Positions 9,621-19,397 of a stretch of 64,000 nt of DNA are shown one piece after another; within the stretch, counting starts at the first letter, position 1, and each line of letters opens with the position of its first letter. The position numbers and the translations under genes are program-made. Under the pieces are notes generated by a model that was not told the origin of the DNA, did no database searches, and worked only from the letters and a program-made list of their open reading frames with translations. This stretch comes from Acidocella sp. KAb 2-4 (GTDB lineage Bacteria; Pseudomonadota; Alphaproteobacteria; Acetobacterales; Acetobacteraceae), in the NCBI RefSeq assembly GCF_020567705.1, contig NZ_JAJDJU010000002.1, forward strand, positions 62,001 through 126,000, in the 5' to 3' direction.

Positions 9621-10630
9621 GCACCTCGCTCAAACCGGTGCTGGCGCGGCTGGGCCGGGGCGAGACGCTGAGCCGCGCCGAGGCCGAGGTGGCGTTTGGC
9701 GTGATCATGGACGGCCAAGCCACCCCGGCGCAGATCGGCGGCATGCTGATGGCGATGCGCGCGCGCGGCGAGACGGTGGCGGAGCTGACCGGGGCGGTAA
9801 CGGCGATGCGCGCGCGCATGACCCGCATCGAGGCACCCGACGACGCGATCGACGTGGTGGGCACGGGCGGCGACGGCGCGGCCAGCCTGAACATCTCCAC
9901 CGCCACCAGCTTCGTGCTGGCCGGGTGCGGCGTGCCGGTGGCCAAGCATGGCAACAAGGCGCTGTCGTCGCGCTCGGGCGCCGCTGATGTTTTGGCGGCG
10001 CTAGGCGTGAATATCGAAGTGCCGATCGAGCGGCTCTCGGGCATTTTGCGCGAGGTTGGCTGCGTGTTCCTGTTCGCGCCGCGCCACCATCCGGCGATGC
10101 GCCATGCCGCGCCGGTGCGCGTGGAGCTCGGCACGCGCACGATTTTTAACCTCACCGGCCCGATGGCCAACCCCGCCGGGGTGAAGCGCCAGCTGGTGGG
10201 TGTGTACGACCCGGCCTGGGCGCGGCCGATGGCGGAGACGCTGCGTGATCTGGGCAGCGAATCGGCCTGGGTGGTGCATGGCGGCGGACTGGACGAGTTG
10301 GTGCTCTCGGCCCCCAACCATGTGGCGGAGCTGCGCAACGGGGTGATCCGTGAATTCACCGTGTCGGCCGCGGATGCGGGGCTGGACGAGGTGCCGCTGG
10401 AGACGCTGAAGGGCGGCGATGCGGCGGAGAACGCGGCGGCGCTGCGCGATGTGCTGCGCGGCGCGCGCAATGGTTATCGCGACACGGTGCTGTTCAACGC
10501 CGCGGCGGCGCTGGTGGTGGCCGGGCTGGCCGCGACCCTGCCCGATGGCGTGGCCCGCGCCGCCGTGGCCATCGACCGGGGCGCTGCGGCGGATGTGCTG
10601 GAGCGGCTGAAAACGATGTCCGGACAATGA
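9617..10630 (+). CDS. trpD: Anthranilate phosphoribosyltransferase
   Basis: A 337-aa enzyme joining anthranilate to PRPP. The PRPP site [14 protein letters not shown] and the following [21 protein letters not shown] are intact. The GTG at 9617, which overlaps the trpG stop, gives the normal family length; the same frame stays open further upstream inside trpG but that part is not TrpD-like. The stop overlaps the trpC ATG (ATGA). Confidence 0.96.
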   Translation: MSTSLKPVLARLGRGETLSRAEAEVAFGVIMDGQATPAQIGGMLMAMRARGETVAELTGAVTAMRARMTRIEAPDDAIDVVGTGGDGAASLNISTATSFVLAGCGVPVAKHGNKALSSRSGAADVLAALGVNIEVPIERLSGILREVGCVFLFAPRHHPAMRHAAPVRVELGTRTIFNLTGPMANPAGVKRQLVGVYDPAWARPMAETLRDLGSESAWVVHGGGLDELVLSAPNHVAELRNGVIREFTVSAADAGLDEVPLETLKGGDAAENAAALRDVLRGARNGYRDTVLFNAAAALVVAGLAATLPDGVARAAVAIDRGAAADVLERLKTMSGQ

Positions 10631-11439
10631 GCGGAACAGTGAACGAAACAGATGTGCTGGCGCGGATTTGCGCCGATAAGCGGGAGGAAGTCGCCGCCCG
10701 GCAGGCCCTGGTGCCGCTGGAGGCGATGAAGCAGGCGGCGCGCGAGGCGGATAAGCCGCGCGGCTTCGGCCGGGCGCTGATGGACGCGGTAGCGGCCGGG
10801 CGGCCCGGGCTGATCGCCGAGATCAAGAAGGCGTCGCCCTCGGGCGGGCTGATCCGGCCCGATTTCGAGCCCGGCGCGCTGGCCCAAGCCTATGCCGAGA
10901 GCGGCGCGGCCTGCCTCTCGGTGCTGACTGACGAGAAATATTTCCAGGGCACGGCGGAATATCTGCGCGCCGCCCGCGCGGCGGTGAAGCTGCCGGTGCT
11001 GCGCAAGGATTTCATGCTCGACCCGTGGCAGATCTATGAAAGCAGGGCGATGGGCGCCGATTGCGTGCTGCTGATCATGGCCGCGCTCGATGACGCGCAA
11101 GCCCGCGAGCTGGAGGGGCTGGCCCGGGCGCTGGATATGGACGTGCTGGTCGAGGTGCATAACGAATCCGAGCTGGACCGCGCGCTTTGCCTGCAAACGC
11201 CGCTGCTCGGCATCAATAACCGCAATCTCAAGACCATGCAGACCTCGCTGGCGACCTCGGAAGCACTCTCGCGCCTGTGCCCGCCGGATAAATTCCTGAT
11301 CTCGGAATCGGGGATCAAGACGCATGACGACGTGGTGCGGCTGCAAGAGGCCGGGGTACAGGGCTTCCTGGTCGGCGAGTCGCTGATGCGGGAAGCGGAT
11401 GTTGGCGCCGCGGTGCGCCGCCTGCTCGGCACGGCGTGA
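10627..11439 (+). CDS. trpC: Indole-3-glycerol phosphate synthase
   Basis: A 270-aa (beta/alpha)8 barrel enzyme closing the indole ring in tryptophan synthesis. Motifs include the early [12 protein letters not shown] with its catalytic Lys, [12 protein letters not shown], the substrate-site [10 protein letters not shown], and [12 protein letters not shown]. It is not fused to TrpF. 4-nt overlaps tie it to trpD upstream and moaC downstream. Confidence 0.97.
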   Translation: MSGTVNETDVLARICADKREEVAARQALVPLEAMKQAAREADKPRGFGRALMDAVAAGRPGLIAEIKKASPSGGLIRPDFEPGALAQAYAESGAACLSVLTDEKYFQGTAEYLRAARAAVKLPVLRKDFMLDPWQIYESRAMGADCVLLIMAALDDAQARELEGLARALDMDVLVEVHNESELDRALCLQTPLLGINNRNLKTMQTSLATSEALSRLCPPDKFLISESGIKTHDDVVRLQEAGVQGFLVGESLMREADVGAAVRRLLGTA

Positions 11440-11906
11440 GCGGTCTCACCCATATCGGGGAGACGGGCGAGGCCTGCATGGTCGATGTGTCGGCCAAAGC
11501 GGAAACGGTGCGCGAGGCCGTGGCCAAGGGCCGGGTGGCGATGCGCCCCGAGACCTGCGCGCTGATCGCGGCGGGGGACATGAAAAAGGGCGACGTGCTG
11601 GGCGCGGCGCGAATCGCCGGGATTATGGCCGCCAAGCGCACGGCGGAGCTGATTCCGCTCTGCCACGCCTTGGCGCTTGACGCGGTGAAGCTGGACCTGA
11701 CCCTGGCCGAGGACGCGGTGGAGATCACCGCTACGGTGAAGACCACCGGGCGCACCGGGGCGGAGATGGAGGCTCTGACCGCCGTGAGCGTGGCGGCGCT
11801 GACCGTGTATGACATGGCCAAGGCGGTGGATCGCGGGATGCGAATCGAGGCGGTGCGGCTGGTTTATAAATCCGGCGGCAAGACGGGGGAGTTCAGCCAG
11901 CCATGA
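11436..11906 (+). CDS. moaC: Cyclic pyranopterin monophosphate synthase
   Basis: A 156-aa enzyme of molybdenum cofactor synthesis that completes the conversion of GTP to cyclic pyranopterin monophosphate after MoaA. The conserved ELIPLCHAL block, [25 protein letters not shown]-type region and the final KSGGKTG are visible. The GTG start overlaps trpC, and the stop overlaps moeA. Coupling of trp and moa genes in this order is common in Alphaproteobacteria. Confidence 0.97.
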   Translation: MSGLTHIGETGEACMVDVSAKAETVREAVAKGRVAMRPETCALIAAGDMKKGDVLGAARIAGIMAAKRTAELIPLCHALALDAVKLDLTLAEDAVEITATVKTTGRTGAEMEALTAVSVAALTVYDMAKAVDRGMRIEAVRLVYKSGGKTGEFSQP

Positions 11907-13105
11907 TCAGTGTGGACGAGGCGCGCGGGCGGATTCTGGCGGGGCTGCGACAGGTGGGTGACGAGATCGCGCCGCTGGCCGAGGGGCTTGGCAGAGTCTT
12001 GGCCGCACCGGTGGTGGCGCGGCTGACGCAGCCCCCGGCGGATGTCTCGGCCATGGATGGCTATGCGATTCGCGCGGCGGATGGCGCGGCGGGAGCGCAG
12101 CTCAGGCTGATCGGCGCGGCGCCGGCCGGGCGGCCCTTCGCCGGGCGCGTCGGGCCGGGCGAGACGGTGCGGATCTTCACCGGCAGCTTCGTGCCCGAGG
12201 GCGCCGATACCATTCTCATCCAGGAAGATGCCGAGGTCGCGGGCGAGGTGGTGAGCGTGCGCGACAACCCAGGGCCGGGGCGGCATATCCGCCGCGCCGG
12301 GTTGGATTTCGCGGCGGGCGATGTGTTGCTGCCCGCTGGCCGGCGGCTCGGCCCGCGCGAGATCGGGTTGGCCGCGGCGGGTAATCAGCCCTCGCTGCGC
12401 GTGCATCGGCGTCCGCGCGTGGCGATCCTGGCCACGGGGGACGAGATCGCGCTGCCCGGCACCGAGATCCGCCACGGCGGCATCGCCAATTCCAATTCAC
12501 CGATGCTGGCGGCTTTCGTGGCGGCGCAGGGCGGCGTGCCGCTGGTGCTGCCGCCGGTGCCGGATGACGGCGCGGCCATCGCCGCCGCGCTGGCTGGCGC
12601 GCGCGGGGCGGATATGCTGGTGACCACGGGCGGCGCCAGTGTCGGTGCGCATGATCTGGTGCTGGAGGGGCTTTCGGCCGAGGGCTTCGTACTGGATTTC
12701 TGGAAAATCGCCATGCGCCCAGGCAAGCCGCTGATCTTCGGCCGGGTGGAGGGGATGCCGGTGCTCGGCCTGCCGGGCAACCCGGTCTCGGCCTATGTCT
12801 GCGCCGCGTTGTTTCTGGAGCCGGCGCTGCGCGTATTGGCGGGCGGCGCGCCGGCGGGGCCAGTGCTGGAGCCCGCGCGGCTGGGGGCGGCGTTGCGCGC
12901 CAATGACCAGCGCGAGGATTATCTACGCGCCACCCTGACACGCGAGGCCGGGGGCTGGGTGGCGACGCCGCTGCCGGTGCAGGATTCCTCGATGCTGCGG
13001 GCGCTGGCGGCGGCCCAGGCGCTAATCCGCCGCCCGCCGCACCAGGGCGCGCTGGATGCCGGGGCGATGGTCGACATCATCCGCCTGGACGCCGCTAACG
13101 CTTGA
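11903..13105 (+). CDS. moeA: Molybdopterin molybdenumtransferase
   Basis: A 400-aa enzyme inserting molybdate into adenylylated molybdopterin. The N-terminal part has [11 protein letters not shown]; the central MoCF-binding domain has [25 protein letters not shown], and [10 protein letters not shown] followed by [12 protein letters not shown]-terminal domain IV follows. Its start overlaps the moaC stop. The TGA stop lies inside the -35 element of the lexA promoter. Confidence 0.96.
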   Translation: MISVDEARGRILAGLRQVGDEIAPLAEGLGRVLAAPVVARLTQPPADVSAMDGYAIRAADGAAGAQLRLIGAAPAGRPFAGRVGPGETVRIFTGSFVPEGADTILIQEDAEVAGEVVSVRDNPGPGRHIRRAGLDFAAGDVLLPAGRRLGPREIGLAAAGNQPSLRVHRRPRVAILATGDEIALPGTEIRHGGIANSNSPMLAAFVAAQGGVPLVLPPVPDDGAAIAAALAGARGADMLVTTGGASVGAHDLVLEGLSAEGFVLDFWKIAMRPGKPLIFGRVEGMPVLGLPGNPVSAYVCAALFLEPALRVLAGGAPAGPVLEPARLGAALRANDQREDYLRATLTREAGGWVATPLPVQDSSMLRALAAAQALIRRPPHQGALDAGAMVDIIRLDAANA

Positions 13106-13131
13106 CGTGTAAACGAGAACCAAACTAGAAC
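13102..13131 (+). promoter_or_regulatory. lexA promoter with an SOS box
   Basis: GAAC-N7-GAAC at 13117-13131 matches the known alphaproteobacterial LexA box (GTTC-N7-GTTC on the other strand). TTGACG at 13102-13107 is a plausible -35, with CTAGAA at 13125-13130 as a weak -10 overlapping the box. LexA bound here would block its own promoter, the classic autoregulation. The site lies 56 nt before the lexA start. Confidence 0.85.
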
Positions 13132-13186
13132 ATTACGCGAGTTAGCGCTTTGTTCCCGGTATGGCCGGGCTGGTTTGGAGAGATGC

Positions 13187-13885
13187 ATGCTGACGACGAA
13201 GCAACATGAGCTGCTGGTGTTCATCGACAAGCATCTGCGTGAGACCGGGTGCAGCCCGAGCTTCGAGGAAATGAAGGCGGCACTGGATCTGCGCTCGAAA
13301 TCCGGCATTCACCGGCTGATCACGGCGCTGGAGGAGCGCGGCTTTCTCAAGCGCCATAAACACCGCGCGCGGGCGCTGGAGGTTGTGCGCCTCTCGGAGG
13401 ATCTGGCCCCGCCCACGCGTGGCGCTTCGCGCTTCGCGCCGAATGTGATCCAGGGTAATTTCTCGGGCAAGCTGCCGGGCGTGCGCGCCGCCAACGAGGC
13501 CGGGGCGGTGAGCCTGCCGCTCTACGGCAAGATCGCCGCGGGCCTGCCGATCGAGGCGCTGCGTGACGAGGCCGAGCAGGTCGAGGTGCCGATGGCGATG
13601 CTTGGCCAGGGCGAGCATTTTGCCCTGCGGGTGGAGGGCGACTCGATGATCGAGGCCGGGATTTTGGACGGCGATATCGTGATCATCCGCAAGGGCGAGA
13701 CGGCGGAGACCGGGCAGATCATCGTGGCGCTGGTGGATGAGAGCGAGGTGACGCTGAAGCGCCTGCGCCGCCGGGGCAACTCGATCGCGCTGGAGCCGGC
13801 GAATATCCGCTATGAGACGAAGATCTACCCGGCCGAGCGCGTGCGCGTGCAGGGGCGGTTGGCGGCGCTGCTGCGGCAATATTGA
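13187..13885 (+). CDS. lexA: LexA repressor of the SOS response
   Basis: A 232-aa transcriptional repressor with autoproteolysis. The winged-helix DNA-binding domain occupies about residues 1-68; its recognition segment SKSGIHRLITALEERGF is typical of Alphaproteobacteria. The latent protease has the Ala118-Gly119 cleavage bond in KIAAGLP, the nucleophile Ser153 in VEGDSM, and Lys191 in EVTLKRL. The ATG at 13187 is preferred over an upstream TTG because GGAG lies 6 nt before it. It sits behind its own SOS box and is followed by a strong terminator. Confidence 0.97.
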   Translation: MLTTKQHELLVFIDKHLRETGCSPSFEEMKAALDLRSKSGIHRLITALEERGFLKRHKHRARALEVVRLSEDLAPPTRGASRFAPNVIQGNFSGKLPGVRAANEAGAVSLPLYGKIAAGLPIEALRDEAEQVEVPMAMLGQGEHFALRVEGDSMIEAGILDGDIVIIRKGETAETGQIIVALVDESEVTLKRLRRRGNSIALEPANIRYETKIYPAERVRVQGRLAALLRQY

Positions 13886-13900
13886 TGTGAATGTTCCGGG

Positions 13901-13928
13901 CGCCGCCTTGTTGCCAAGGCGGCGTTTT
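13901..13928. terminator. Terminator between lexA and the helicase gene
   Basis: CGCCGCCTTG (13901-13910) pairs with CAAGGCGGCG (13915-13924) around a TTGC loop, followed by four T. It serves lexA on the plus strand; the helicase gene converges on it from the other side. Confidence 0.85.
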
Positions 13929-13948
13929 CCGTACCCCGGAAATTCAGG

Positions 13949-15691
13949 TTATTTCAGGCCCTTGGCGGATTTGTTCTGGCGTCGGCGCTGCTGCTCGTTT
14001 GGCGGGCCAGCGTGGTCGCGGGCTGGGTTGGTGCGGGGTTTGCCCATGGGCTTGCCGCCCGGCATGCCCGGCCCGGATGACGGGCTGGGCGGGCTGGCGG
14101 GTTCGATCGGCAGATCGGCCGGCGTGGCCTGGCTGGCCGCGGCGTAGAACGATTCGGCGGCCGGCGCCGCGATCTCGAACTTGGTCTCGCGGTCGAAGAT
14201 GCGGATGGCGCCGATCTCGGCCTTGGTGATGCCGCCGCGCCGGCACAGCAGCGGGATCAGCCATTTCGGATCGGCATTGTTCTTGCGCCCCGCCGGTAGG
14301 CGGAACCATACGCCATGACCGCTGCCGGTGACCGCCGCGAGGGGGTGCGCCTTGGCAGGCTTGGCCGGGCGCGCCGGGGCCAGCGGCAGGATGGTGACGG
14401 CGGCGGCCTCGGGCAGATGCGCCTGGGCGAGGCTGATGAAGGCCGCGGCGATGGCCTCGGGGCTGAACCGTTCCAGCAGGGCCAGGGCGGTGCGCTGCCG
14501 CTCCTCATCCGGGATTTGGCTGAGCAGCGGGTGTTCGAGCAGGCGCTGCCCGTCCAGGGCGCGGATCTCCTCGGGCGCGGGCGGGTTGTGCCAGCTGGCC
14601 TCGATATTGGCCGAGGCGAGCAGCATTTCGGCGCGGCGGCGCTTGACCGGCGAGACCAGCAGCAGGCACACGCCTTTGCGCCCGGCGCGGCCGGTGCGGC
14701 CCGAACGGTGCAGCAGCGTGGCCTTGTTGGTCGGCAAATCGGCATGGATGACGAGGCCGAGATCGGGCAGGTCCAGCCCGCGGGCGGCCACGTCGGTGGC
14801 GATGCAGACCTGGGCGCGGGAATCGCGCAGCGCGTTGAGCGCGGCGGTGCGTTCGGCCTGCGAGAGTTCGCCCGAGAGCGCCACGGCGTTGAAGCCACGC
14901 GCGAGCAGGCTGGCATGCAGGTGGCGCACGCCGTCGCGCGTGGCGCAGAACACGATGGCGCGCGAATCCTGCGCGCGCAGCAGGTTGACCAGCGCCGCCT
15001 CGGTCTCATGCCCCGGCACCAGAATGGCGCGATATTCGATATCGGCATGCGGCTCGGAGCGGGAGACGGTGTCGATGCGCAGGGCGTTATGCTGATAGGC
15101 GCGGGCCAGGGCCGCGATCTCGCGCGAGATGGTGGCGGAGAAGAGCAGGGTGCGGCGGCTCTCGGGGGCGCTGGAGAGGATGAAATCCAGCTCGTCCTTG
15201 AAGCCGAGATCGAGCATCTCGTCGGCCTCGTCGAGCACCACGGCCTCGAGTTCGGCGAGGCTGAGATTGCCGCGGTCGATATGGTCTTGCAGGCGGCCGG
15301 GCGTGCCGACCACGATGTGGCAGCCAGCGGCGAGCTGGCGGGATTCGCGGCGCGGGTCCATGCCGCCGACGCAGGCGACGATGCGCCCGCCCGCCTTTTC
15401 ATACAGCCAGGTCAGCTCGGCATGCACCTGCAAGGCCAGCTCGCGCGTGGGGGCGATGACCAGCACCAGCGGGCGCAGCGTGGCGGGCAGGGCCGGGTTA
15501 GCGCCGAGGATGGTGCTGGCCAGGGCGAGGCCGAAGGCGACCGTCTTGCCCGAGCCGGTCTGGGCGGAGACCAGCAGGTCGCGCCCCTCGGCTTCGGGTT
15601 GCAGCACGGCGAGCTGCACGGCGGTGGGGGTGGCATAGCCGCGCGCGGCCAGGGCTTCGGCCAGGGCGGGATTGTCGATGGGGAAAGTCAT
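13949..15691 (-). CDS. DEAD-box RNA helicase with a DbpA-type RNA-binding domain
   Basis: A 580-aa ATP-dependent RNA helicase, probably acting in ribosome assembly or RNA unwinding. Motifs in order: Walker A AQTGSGKT (43-50), PTRELALQ, DEAD (154-157), SAT (185-187), and HRSGRTGRAGR in the second RecA-like domain. The segment from about 440, GVWFRLPAGRKNNADPKWLI onward with GAIRIFDRETKFEI, resembles the DbpA C-terminal RNA-binding domain, which in E. coli binds 23S rRNA hairpin 92. A Gly/Pro/Lys-rich tail ends the protein. It is transcribed away from the adjacent cold-shock gene. Confidence 0.9.
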   Translation of the reverse strand: MTFPIDNPALAEALAARGYATPTAVQLAVLQPEAEGRDLLVSAQTGSGKTVAFGLALASTILGANPALPATLRPLVLVIAPTRELALQVHAELTWLYEKAGGRIVACVGGMDPRRESRQLAAGCHIVVGTPGRLQDHIDRGNLSLAELEAVVLDEADEMLDLGFKDELDFILSSAPESRRTLLFSATISREIAALARAYQHNALRIDTVSRSEPHADIEYRAILVPGHETEAALVNLLRAQDSRAIVFCATRDGVRHLHASLLARGFNAVALSGELSQAERTAALNALRDSRAQVCIATDVAARGLDLPDLGLVIHADLPTNKATLLHRSGRTGRAGRKGVCLLLVSPVKRRRAEMLLASANIEASWHNPPAPEEIRALDGQRLLEHPLLSQIPDEERQRTALALLERFSPEAIAAAFISLAQAHLPEAAAVTILPLAPARPAKPAKAHPLAAVTGSGHGVWFRLPAGRKNNADPKWLIPLLCRRGGITKAEIGAIRIFDRETKFEIAAPAAESFYAAASQATPADLPIEPASPPSPSSGPGMPGGKPMGKPRTNPARDHAGPPNEQQRRRQNKSAKGLK

Positions 15692-15899
15692 GCAGGCTCT
15701 TACGGCGCCCCGGCGGGCGGGACAAGCGCGCTAAACGCCGGGCAGTCGTGAAAAACCGGTGAAAATAACGGCGAATTATGCCGGGCGGCCGGGCCTTGCC
15801 CGCATTTCAGGATTGAAGGCCCTGTCTGCCTGCCCTATGCTGTTTCCCGTCCGGTTTCCACCTGGACGCCCCGAACGATCACAGAGGACAGTTTTTATA

Positions 15900-16532
15900 G
15901 TGCGACCCCCGAAAAACGACCGCCAGCGGCAGAACCGTCGCCGTGGTTTCGATGACGATAATTTCTTTGGCAACGCTCCCTTTCCCCCGCCGTCTTTTTC
16001 CGGGTTTGGGTCCGCATCTTCCTCTCCTGAGGCGAAGGCAACGGTGAAATGGTATAACCCCGAGAAGGGGTTTGGTTTCGTCGAGATGGCCGACGGCTCG
16101 GGTGACGTCTTCCTGCATGCGAATTCGCTGCAGAATGCTGGCTTCCAGTCTGTCACGCCGGGCTCCATCCTGCAGGTGCGGGTGGGTCAGGGCCAGAAGG
16201 GCCGCCAGGTCGATCAGGTGATCTCGGTCAAGGAAGGCGATGCGCCGCCGCCGCAGGCCCGCCAGGGCGGGTTCGACCGTCCGCGCGCGCCGCGCCCGCC
16301 CCGGCAGCAGGCGAGCGGCCCGGCCGTGGAGATGAACGGCATCGTCAAGTGGTATAACGCCACCAAGGGCTTTGGCTTCATCAGCCCGGAGAACGGCGGC
16401 AAGGATGTGTTCGTGCACGCCACCGCGCTGGAAGCTGCCGGGCTCGGCCCGCTGCAGGAAGGCCAGGCGGTGCGGATGAGCGTGGTGCAGGGCTCCAAGG
16501 GGCCGGAAGTCTCCGCCATCAACGTCGATTGA
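15900..16532 (+). CDS. Cold-shock protein with two CSD domains
   Basis: A 210-aa nucleic-acid-binding protein. After a basic, Gly/Phe-rich N-terminal tail there are two cold-shock domains, at about 46-110 ([18 protein letters not shown]) and 146-209 ([18 protein letters not shown]), joined by a Pro/Arg-rich linker. Both keep the RNP1 (KGFGF) and RNP2 (DVFxHA) RNA-binding motifs. The GTG at 15900 with GAGGA about 11 nt upstream is preferred; the frame stays open further upstream but the extension is not protein-like. Double-CSD proteins are common in Alphaproteobacteria. A terminator follows directly. Confidence 0.9.
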   Translation: MRPPKNDRQRQNRRRGFDDDNFFGNAPFPPPSFSGFGSASSSPEAKATVKWYNPEKGFGFVEMADGSGDVFLHANSLQNAGFQSVTPGSILQVRVGQGQKGRQVDQVISVKEGDAPPPQARQGGFDRPRAPRPPRQQASGPAVEMNGIVKWYNATKGFGFISPENGGKDVFVHATALEAAGLGPLQEGQAVRMSVVQGSKGPEVSAINVD

Positions 16533-16555
16533 TCGTTCTGACCGACGGATTTGGG

Positions 16556-16581
16556 AAAAGCGGCCTCCGGGCCGCTTTTTT
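16556..16581 (+). terminator. Terminator after the cold-shock gene
   Basis: AAAAGCGGCC (16556-16565) pairs with GGCCGCTTTT (16570-16579) around a 4-nt loop and ends in a T run. The A/T symmetry lets it work for the converging nicotinamidase gene as well. Confidence 0.88.
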
Positions 16582-17225
16582 CATGCCTGCAATTCAGGCG
16601 GCAGGGCGCCGCTGGCGAGGCGCCGCACCCCGGACGCGGTGAGCCGCGCCCAGGCGGCGGCGAGCGAGCCGTCGAGATCGATGGCGCGGCAGGCATCCTC
16701 GATGATGGTCGCGCTGAAGCCGGCGCGCACCGCGTCCTCCGCCGACCAGGCGACGCAGAAATCGGTGGCGAGGCCACAGAGATAGAGTTCGGTGACGCCG
16801 AGATCGCGCAGATAGCCCGCGAGCCCCGTGTGGCTCACGCGGTCGGCTTCCAGAAAGGCGGAGTAGCTGTCCACGAGCCGGTTACCGCCCTTGCGCAGAA
16901 TGAGCCTGGCATGGGGGATGTGCAGCACCGGATGCAGCGCCGCGCCCGGCGTGCCCTGCAGGCAATGGGCGGGCCACAGCACTTGCGGGCCGTAGGGCAG
17001 GTTGATGGTCTCGAAGGGCTGGCGGCCGGGATGGCTGGCGGCGAAGGAGATATGGTCGGCGGGGTGCCAGTCCTGCGTGAGCACGACATTGGCGAAGCGG
17101 GCGGCGATGCGGTTGACCAGTGGGATGATGGCGTCGCCCTCCGGCACGGCCAGCGCGCCGCCAGGGCAAAAATCGGGCTGGATATCGATGACGAGCAAGG
17201 CCGCGCGGTTCTGCATGGCAGGCAT
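16581..17225 (-). CDS. pncA: Nicotinamidase
   Basis: A 214-aa isochorismatase-fold hydrolase turning nicotinamide into nicotinic acid for NAD salvage. The catalytic triad is Asp14 (LVIDIQPDF), Lys112 (LRKGGN) and Cys157 (GLATDFCV); the metal-binding QDWHPADH is at 51-58. Neither the ATG at 17225 nor the in-frame ATG at 17216 has a clear ribosome binding site. A TATAAT-like sequence overlaps the first ATG, so translation from 17216 on a leaderless message is possible. It is divergent from the ribosomal cluster. Confidence 0.92.
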   Translation of the reverse strand: MPAMQNRAALLVIDIQPDFCPGGALAVPEGDAIIPLVNRIAARFANVVLTQDWHPADHISFAASHPGRQPFETINLPYGPQVLWPAHCLQGTPGAALHPVLHIPHARLILRKGGNRLVDSYSAFLEADRVSHTGLAGYLRDLGVTELYLCGLATDFCVAWSAEDAVRAGFSATIIEDACRAIDLDGSLAAAWARLTASGVRRLASGALPPELQA

Positions 17226-17376
17226 TATAGAGGGAAACCGGCGCGGGGATATAGACAGGGGAGAGGGGATGGGCTAAGGCTTCGCCCCTTACCGGAACGT
17301 GGGAGGCTTGGCGAAGGTTCGCAGGGCCGGATGTACCACGGTCCATTGGCGTGCGCCAAAGGATAAGGAGCCAGAG

Positions 17377-17811
17377 ATGGCAAAGAAGGTTGTAGGCTAT
17401 ATCAAGCTGCAAATTCCTGCAGGCAAGGCGAATCCGTCGCCGCCGGTTGGTCCGGCGCTCGGTCAGCGCGGTCTGAACATCATGCAGTTCGTGAAGGAAT
17501 TCAACGCGGCGACGCAGCAGATGGAGCCGGGCATGCCGGTGCCGGTGGTTATCACCGCCTATGCCGACCGCACGTTCTCCTTCATCATGAAGACTCCGCC
17601 CAACACGTACTTCCTGAAGAAGGCGGCGAAGATCGACAAGGGCACGACGACCCCCGGCAAGGGCGCGGCCGTCGGCAAGGTGACGATCGAGCAGCTGCGC
17701 GAGATCGCCAAGGTCAAGATGAAGGACATGAATGCCAATGACGAGGATGCGGCTGTGCGCATGCTCGCTGGCTCCGCCCGTTCCATGGGCGTGACTGTGG
17801 TGGAGGGCTAA
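17377..17811 (+). CDS. rplK: 50S ribosomal protein L11
   Basis: A 144-aa protein of the GTPase-associated centre that binds 23S rRNA and is a target of the stringent response. [32 protein letters not shown] is the canonical start region and the Pro-rich [13 protein letters not shown] is intact. The ATG at 17377 is fixed by AAGGAG 6 nt upstream; the frame is open earlier without L11-like sequence. It is the first gene of the ribosomal supercluster: no secE or nusG precedes it here, only 151 bp and the divergent pncA. Confidence 0.98.
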   Translation: MAKKVVGYIKLQIPAGKANPSPPVGPALGQRGLNIMQFVKEFNAATQQMEPGMPVPVVITAYADRTFSFIMKTPPNTYFLKKAAKIDKGTTTPGKGAAVGKVTIEQLREIAKVKMKDMNANDEDAAVRMLAGSARSMGVTVVEG

Positions 17812-17814
17812 TCC

Positions 17815-18504
17815 ATGGCACATGATAAGCGTATGGCCGCCGCCCGCGCCACGGTTGAGCGCGCCAAACTGTATCCGCTGACCGAAGCCGTGGCTCTGGC
17901 CAAGGCGAACGCGAAGGCGAAGTTCGACGAGACCATCGAGATCGCCCTGAACCTGGGCATCGACCCCCGCCATGCCGACCAGATGGTCCGCGGCCTGATC
18001 TCTCTGCCGAATGGCACGGGCAAGGTGCTGCGCGTGGGCGTGTTCGCCCGCGGCGCCAAGGCTGAGGAGGCGCTGGCCGCCGGGGCTGATGTGGTGGGCG
18101 CTGACGATCTGGCCGAGAAGGTGCAGGCGGGCGACATCCAGTTCGACCGCTGCATCGCCACCCCGGATATGATGGGTCTGGTCGGTAAGCTCGGTAAGAT
18201 CCTGGGCCCGCGCGGCCTGATGCCGAACCCGAAGCTCGGCACCGTGACCATGGATGTGAAGGGCGCGGTAACCGCCGCCAAGTCCGGCCAGGTTGAGTTC
18301 CGCGCCGAGAAGGCGGGTATCATCCATGCCGGTATCGGCAAGGCGAGCTTCGCCGATGATAAGCTGGTGGAGAACGCGAAGGCGCTGATCGACGCCGTGC
18401 AGAAGGCGAAGCCGACCGGCGCCAAGGGCACCTACCTGCAGAAGGTGGCGCTGTCCTCGACGATGGGCCCTGGCGTCCGCGTGGATGTCAGCACCGTCGC
18501 CTAA
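17815..18504 (+). CDS. rplA: 50S ribosomal protein L1
   Basis: A 229-aa protein of the mobile L1 stalk, involved in tRNA release from the E site and, in many bacteria, a repressor of its own rplKA message. Conserved [15 protein letters not shown] and [13 protein letters not shown] blocks are intact. It follows rplK by 3 nt. Confidence 0.98.
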   Translation: MAHDKRMAAARATVERAKLYPLTEAVALAKANAKAKFDETIEIALNLGIDPRHADQMVRGLISLPNGTGKVLRVGVFARGAKAEEALAAGADVVGADDLAEKVQAGDIQFDRCIATPDMMGLVGKLGKILGPRGLMPNPKLGTVTMDVKGAVTAAKSGQVEFRAEKAGIIHAGIGKASFADDKLVENAKALIDAVQKAKPTGAKGTYLQKVALSSTMGPGVRVDVSTVA

Positions 18505-18775
18505 GTTGTTTTGACGAGATACGCGGCGCCCGCGAGGGCGTCGCGGGCAGGGGCGGGAAACCGCCCCGACCTGTCCGAGACCGTATGTACCGCGAGGTTT
18601 GATGGGGCTTGCCCCGCATCCGGTAGAGAGGTGCCAAAGACTTTCCGTAAGCGGTGGGGCTTTGGTGGTTCGACGATAAGGACAGGCGAAAAGATGCCCG
18701 GGATGGTCCCGGCATCTTCGGTAACCTGGCGGTGCGCGGGGCTATCCCGCATATCGCCGCAAGTTGGAGACGGAT
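18505..18775 (+). promoter_or_regulatory. rplJ leader region (probable L10 leader)
   Basis: A 271-bp gene-free stretch between rplA and rplJ, with no protein-like frame. It contains several pairing segments, including a hairpin of GATGCC-GG and CC-GGCATC arms at about 18692-18718, close to the rplJ start. In many bacteria this position holds the L10(L12)4-binding leader that autoregulates rplJL. The assignment rests on position and structure content, not on a covariance search. Confidence 0.6.
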
Positions 18776-19300
18776 GTGGATCGCATAGAGAAGCGTGAAT
18801 TCGTCGCCGAGCTGTCTTCGGTGTTTGCCGAGACCTCGATGGTGGTTGTGACCCAGAACAAGGGCATGACCGTCGCCGAAGTCACCGAGCTGCGCCGCAA
18901 GATGCGCGAGGCTGGCGCAAGCTTCAAGGTTGCGAAGAACCGTCTGGCCCTGCTTGCCCTCGATGGAACCCGGTTTGATGGCATTAGCCCGCTCCTGAAG
19001 GGGCCCACCGCGCTCGCCTGGTCGACTGACCCGGTGGCGGTGGCGAAGGCTGCTGTCGACTTCGCCAAGACCAATGACAAGTTTGTGCTGCTCGGTGGCT
19101 CCCTCGGGAGCCGGGTGCTGGACGCCAATGGCGTGAAGGCCCTTTCCGAGCTGCCGTCGCTCGACGCGCTGCGCGCCAAGCTGCTGGGGCTGCTCCAAGC
19201 CCCGGCGACGAAGGTGGCGGGCGTGCTGCAGGCGCCGGCGGGTCAACTTGCCCGGGTCTTTGCGGCGTATGCCGATTCCAAGAAGGGCGAGGCGGCCTGA
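18776..19300 (+). CDS. rplJ: 50S ribosomal protein L10
   Basis: A 174-aa stalk-base protein that anchors L7/L12 dimers and acts as autoregulator. The N-terminal rRNA-binding part begins VDRIEKREFVAELS; FKVAKNRLALLA follows, and the C-terminal helix ends AYADSKKGEAA. The GTG at 18776 with GGAGA about 8 nt upstream matches the family start; an in-frame TTG at 18764 would overlap the Shine-Dalgarno sequence. Confidence 0.96.
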   Translation: MDRIEKREFVAELSSVFAETSMVVVTQNKGMTVAEVTELRRKMREAGASFKVAKNRLALLALDGTRFDGISPLLKGPTALAWSTDPVAVAKAAVDFAKTNDKFVLLGGSLGSRVLDANGVKALSELPSLDALRAKLLGLLQAPATKVAGVLQAPAGQLARVFAAYADSKKGEAA

Positions 19301-19397
19301 TAACGCTTCAGACCCTTGTCGCATGAAATCTGGCAAGGCCGCATGGTGCGCCTTGCCTTGAACCAACCGAAGTCTAGTTATACGAAAGAGTGTAGAA

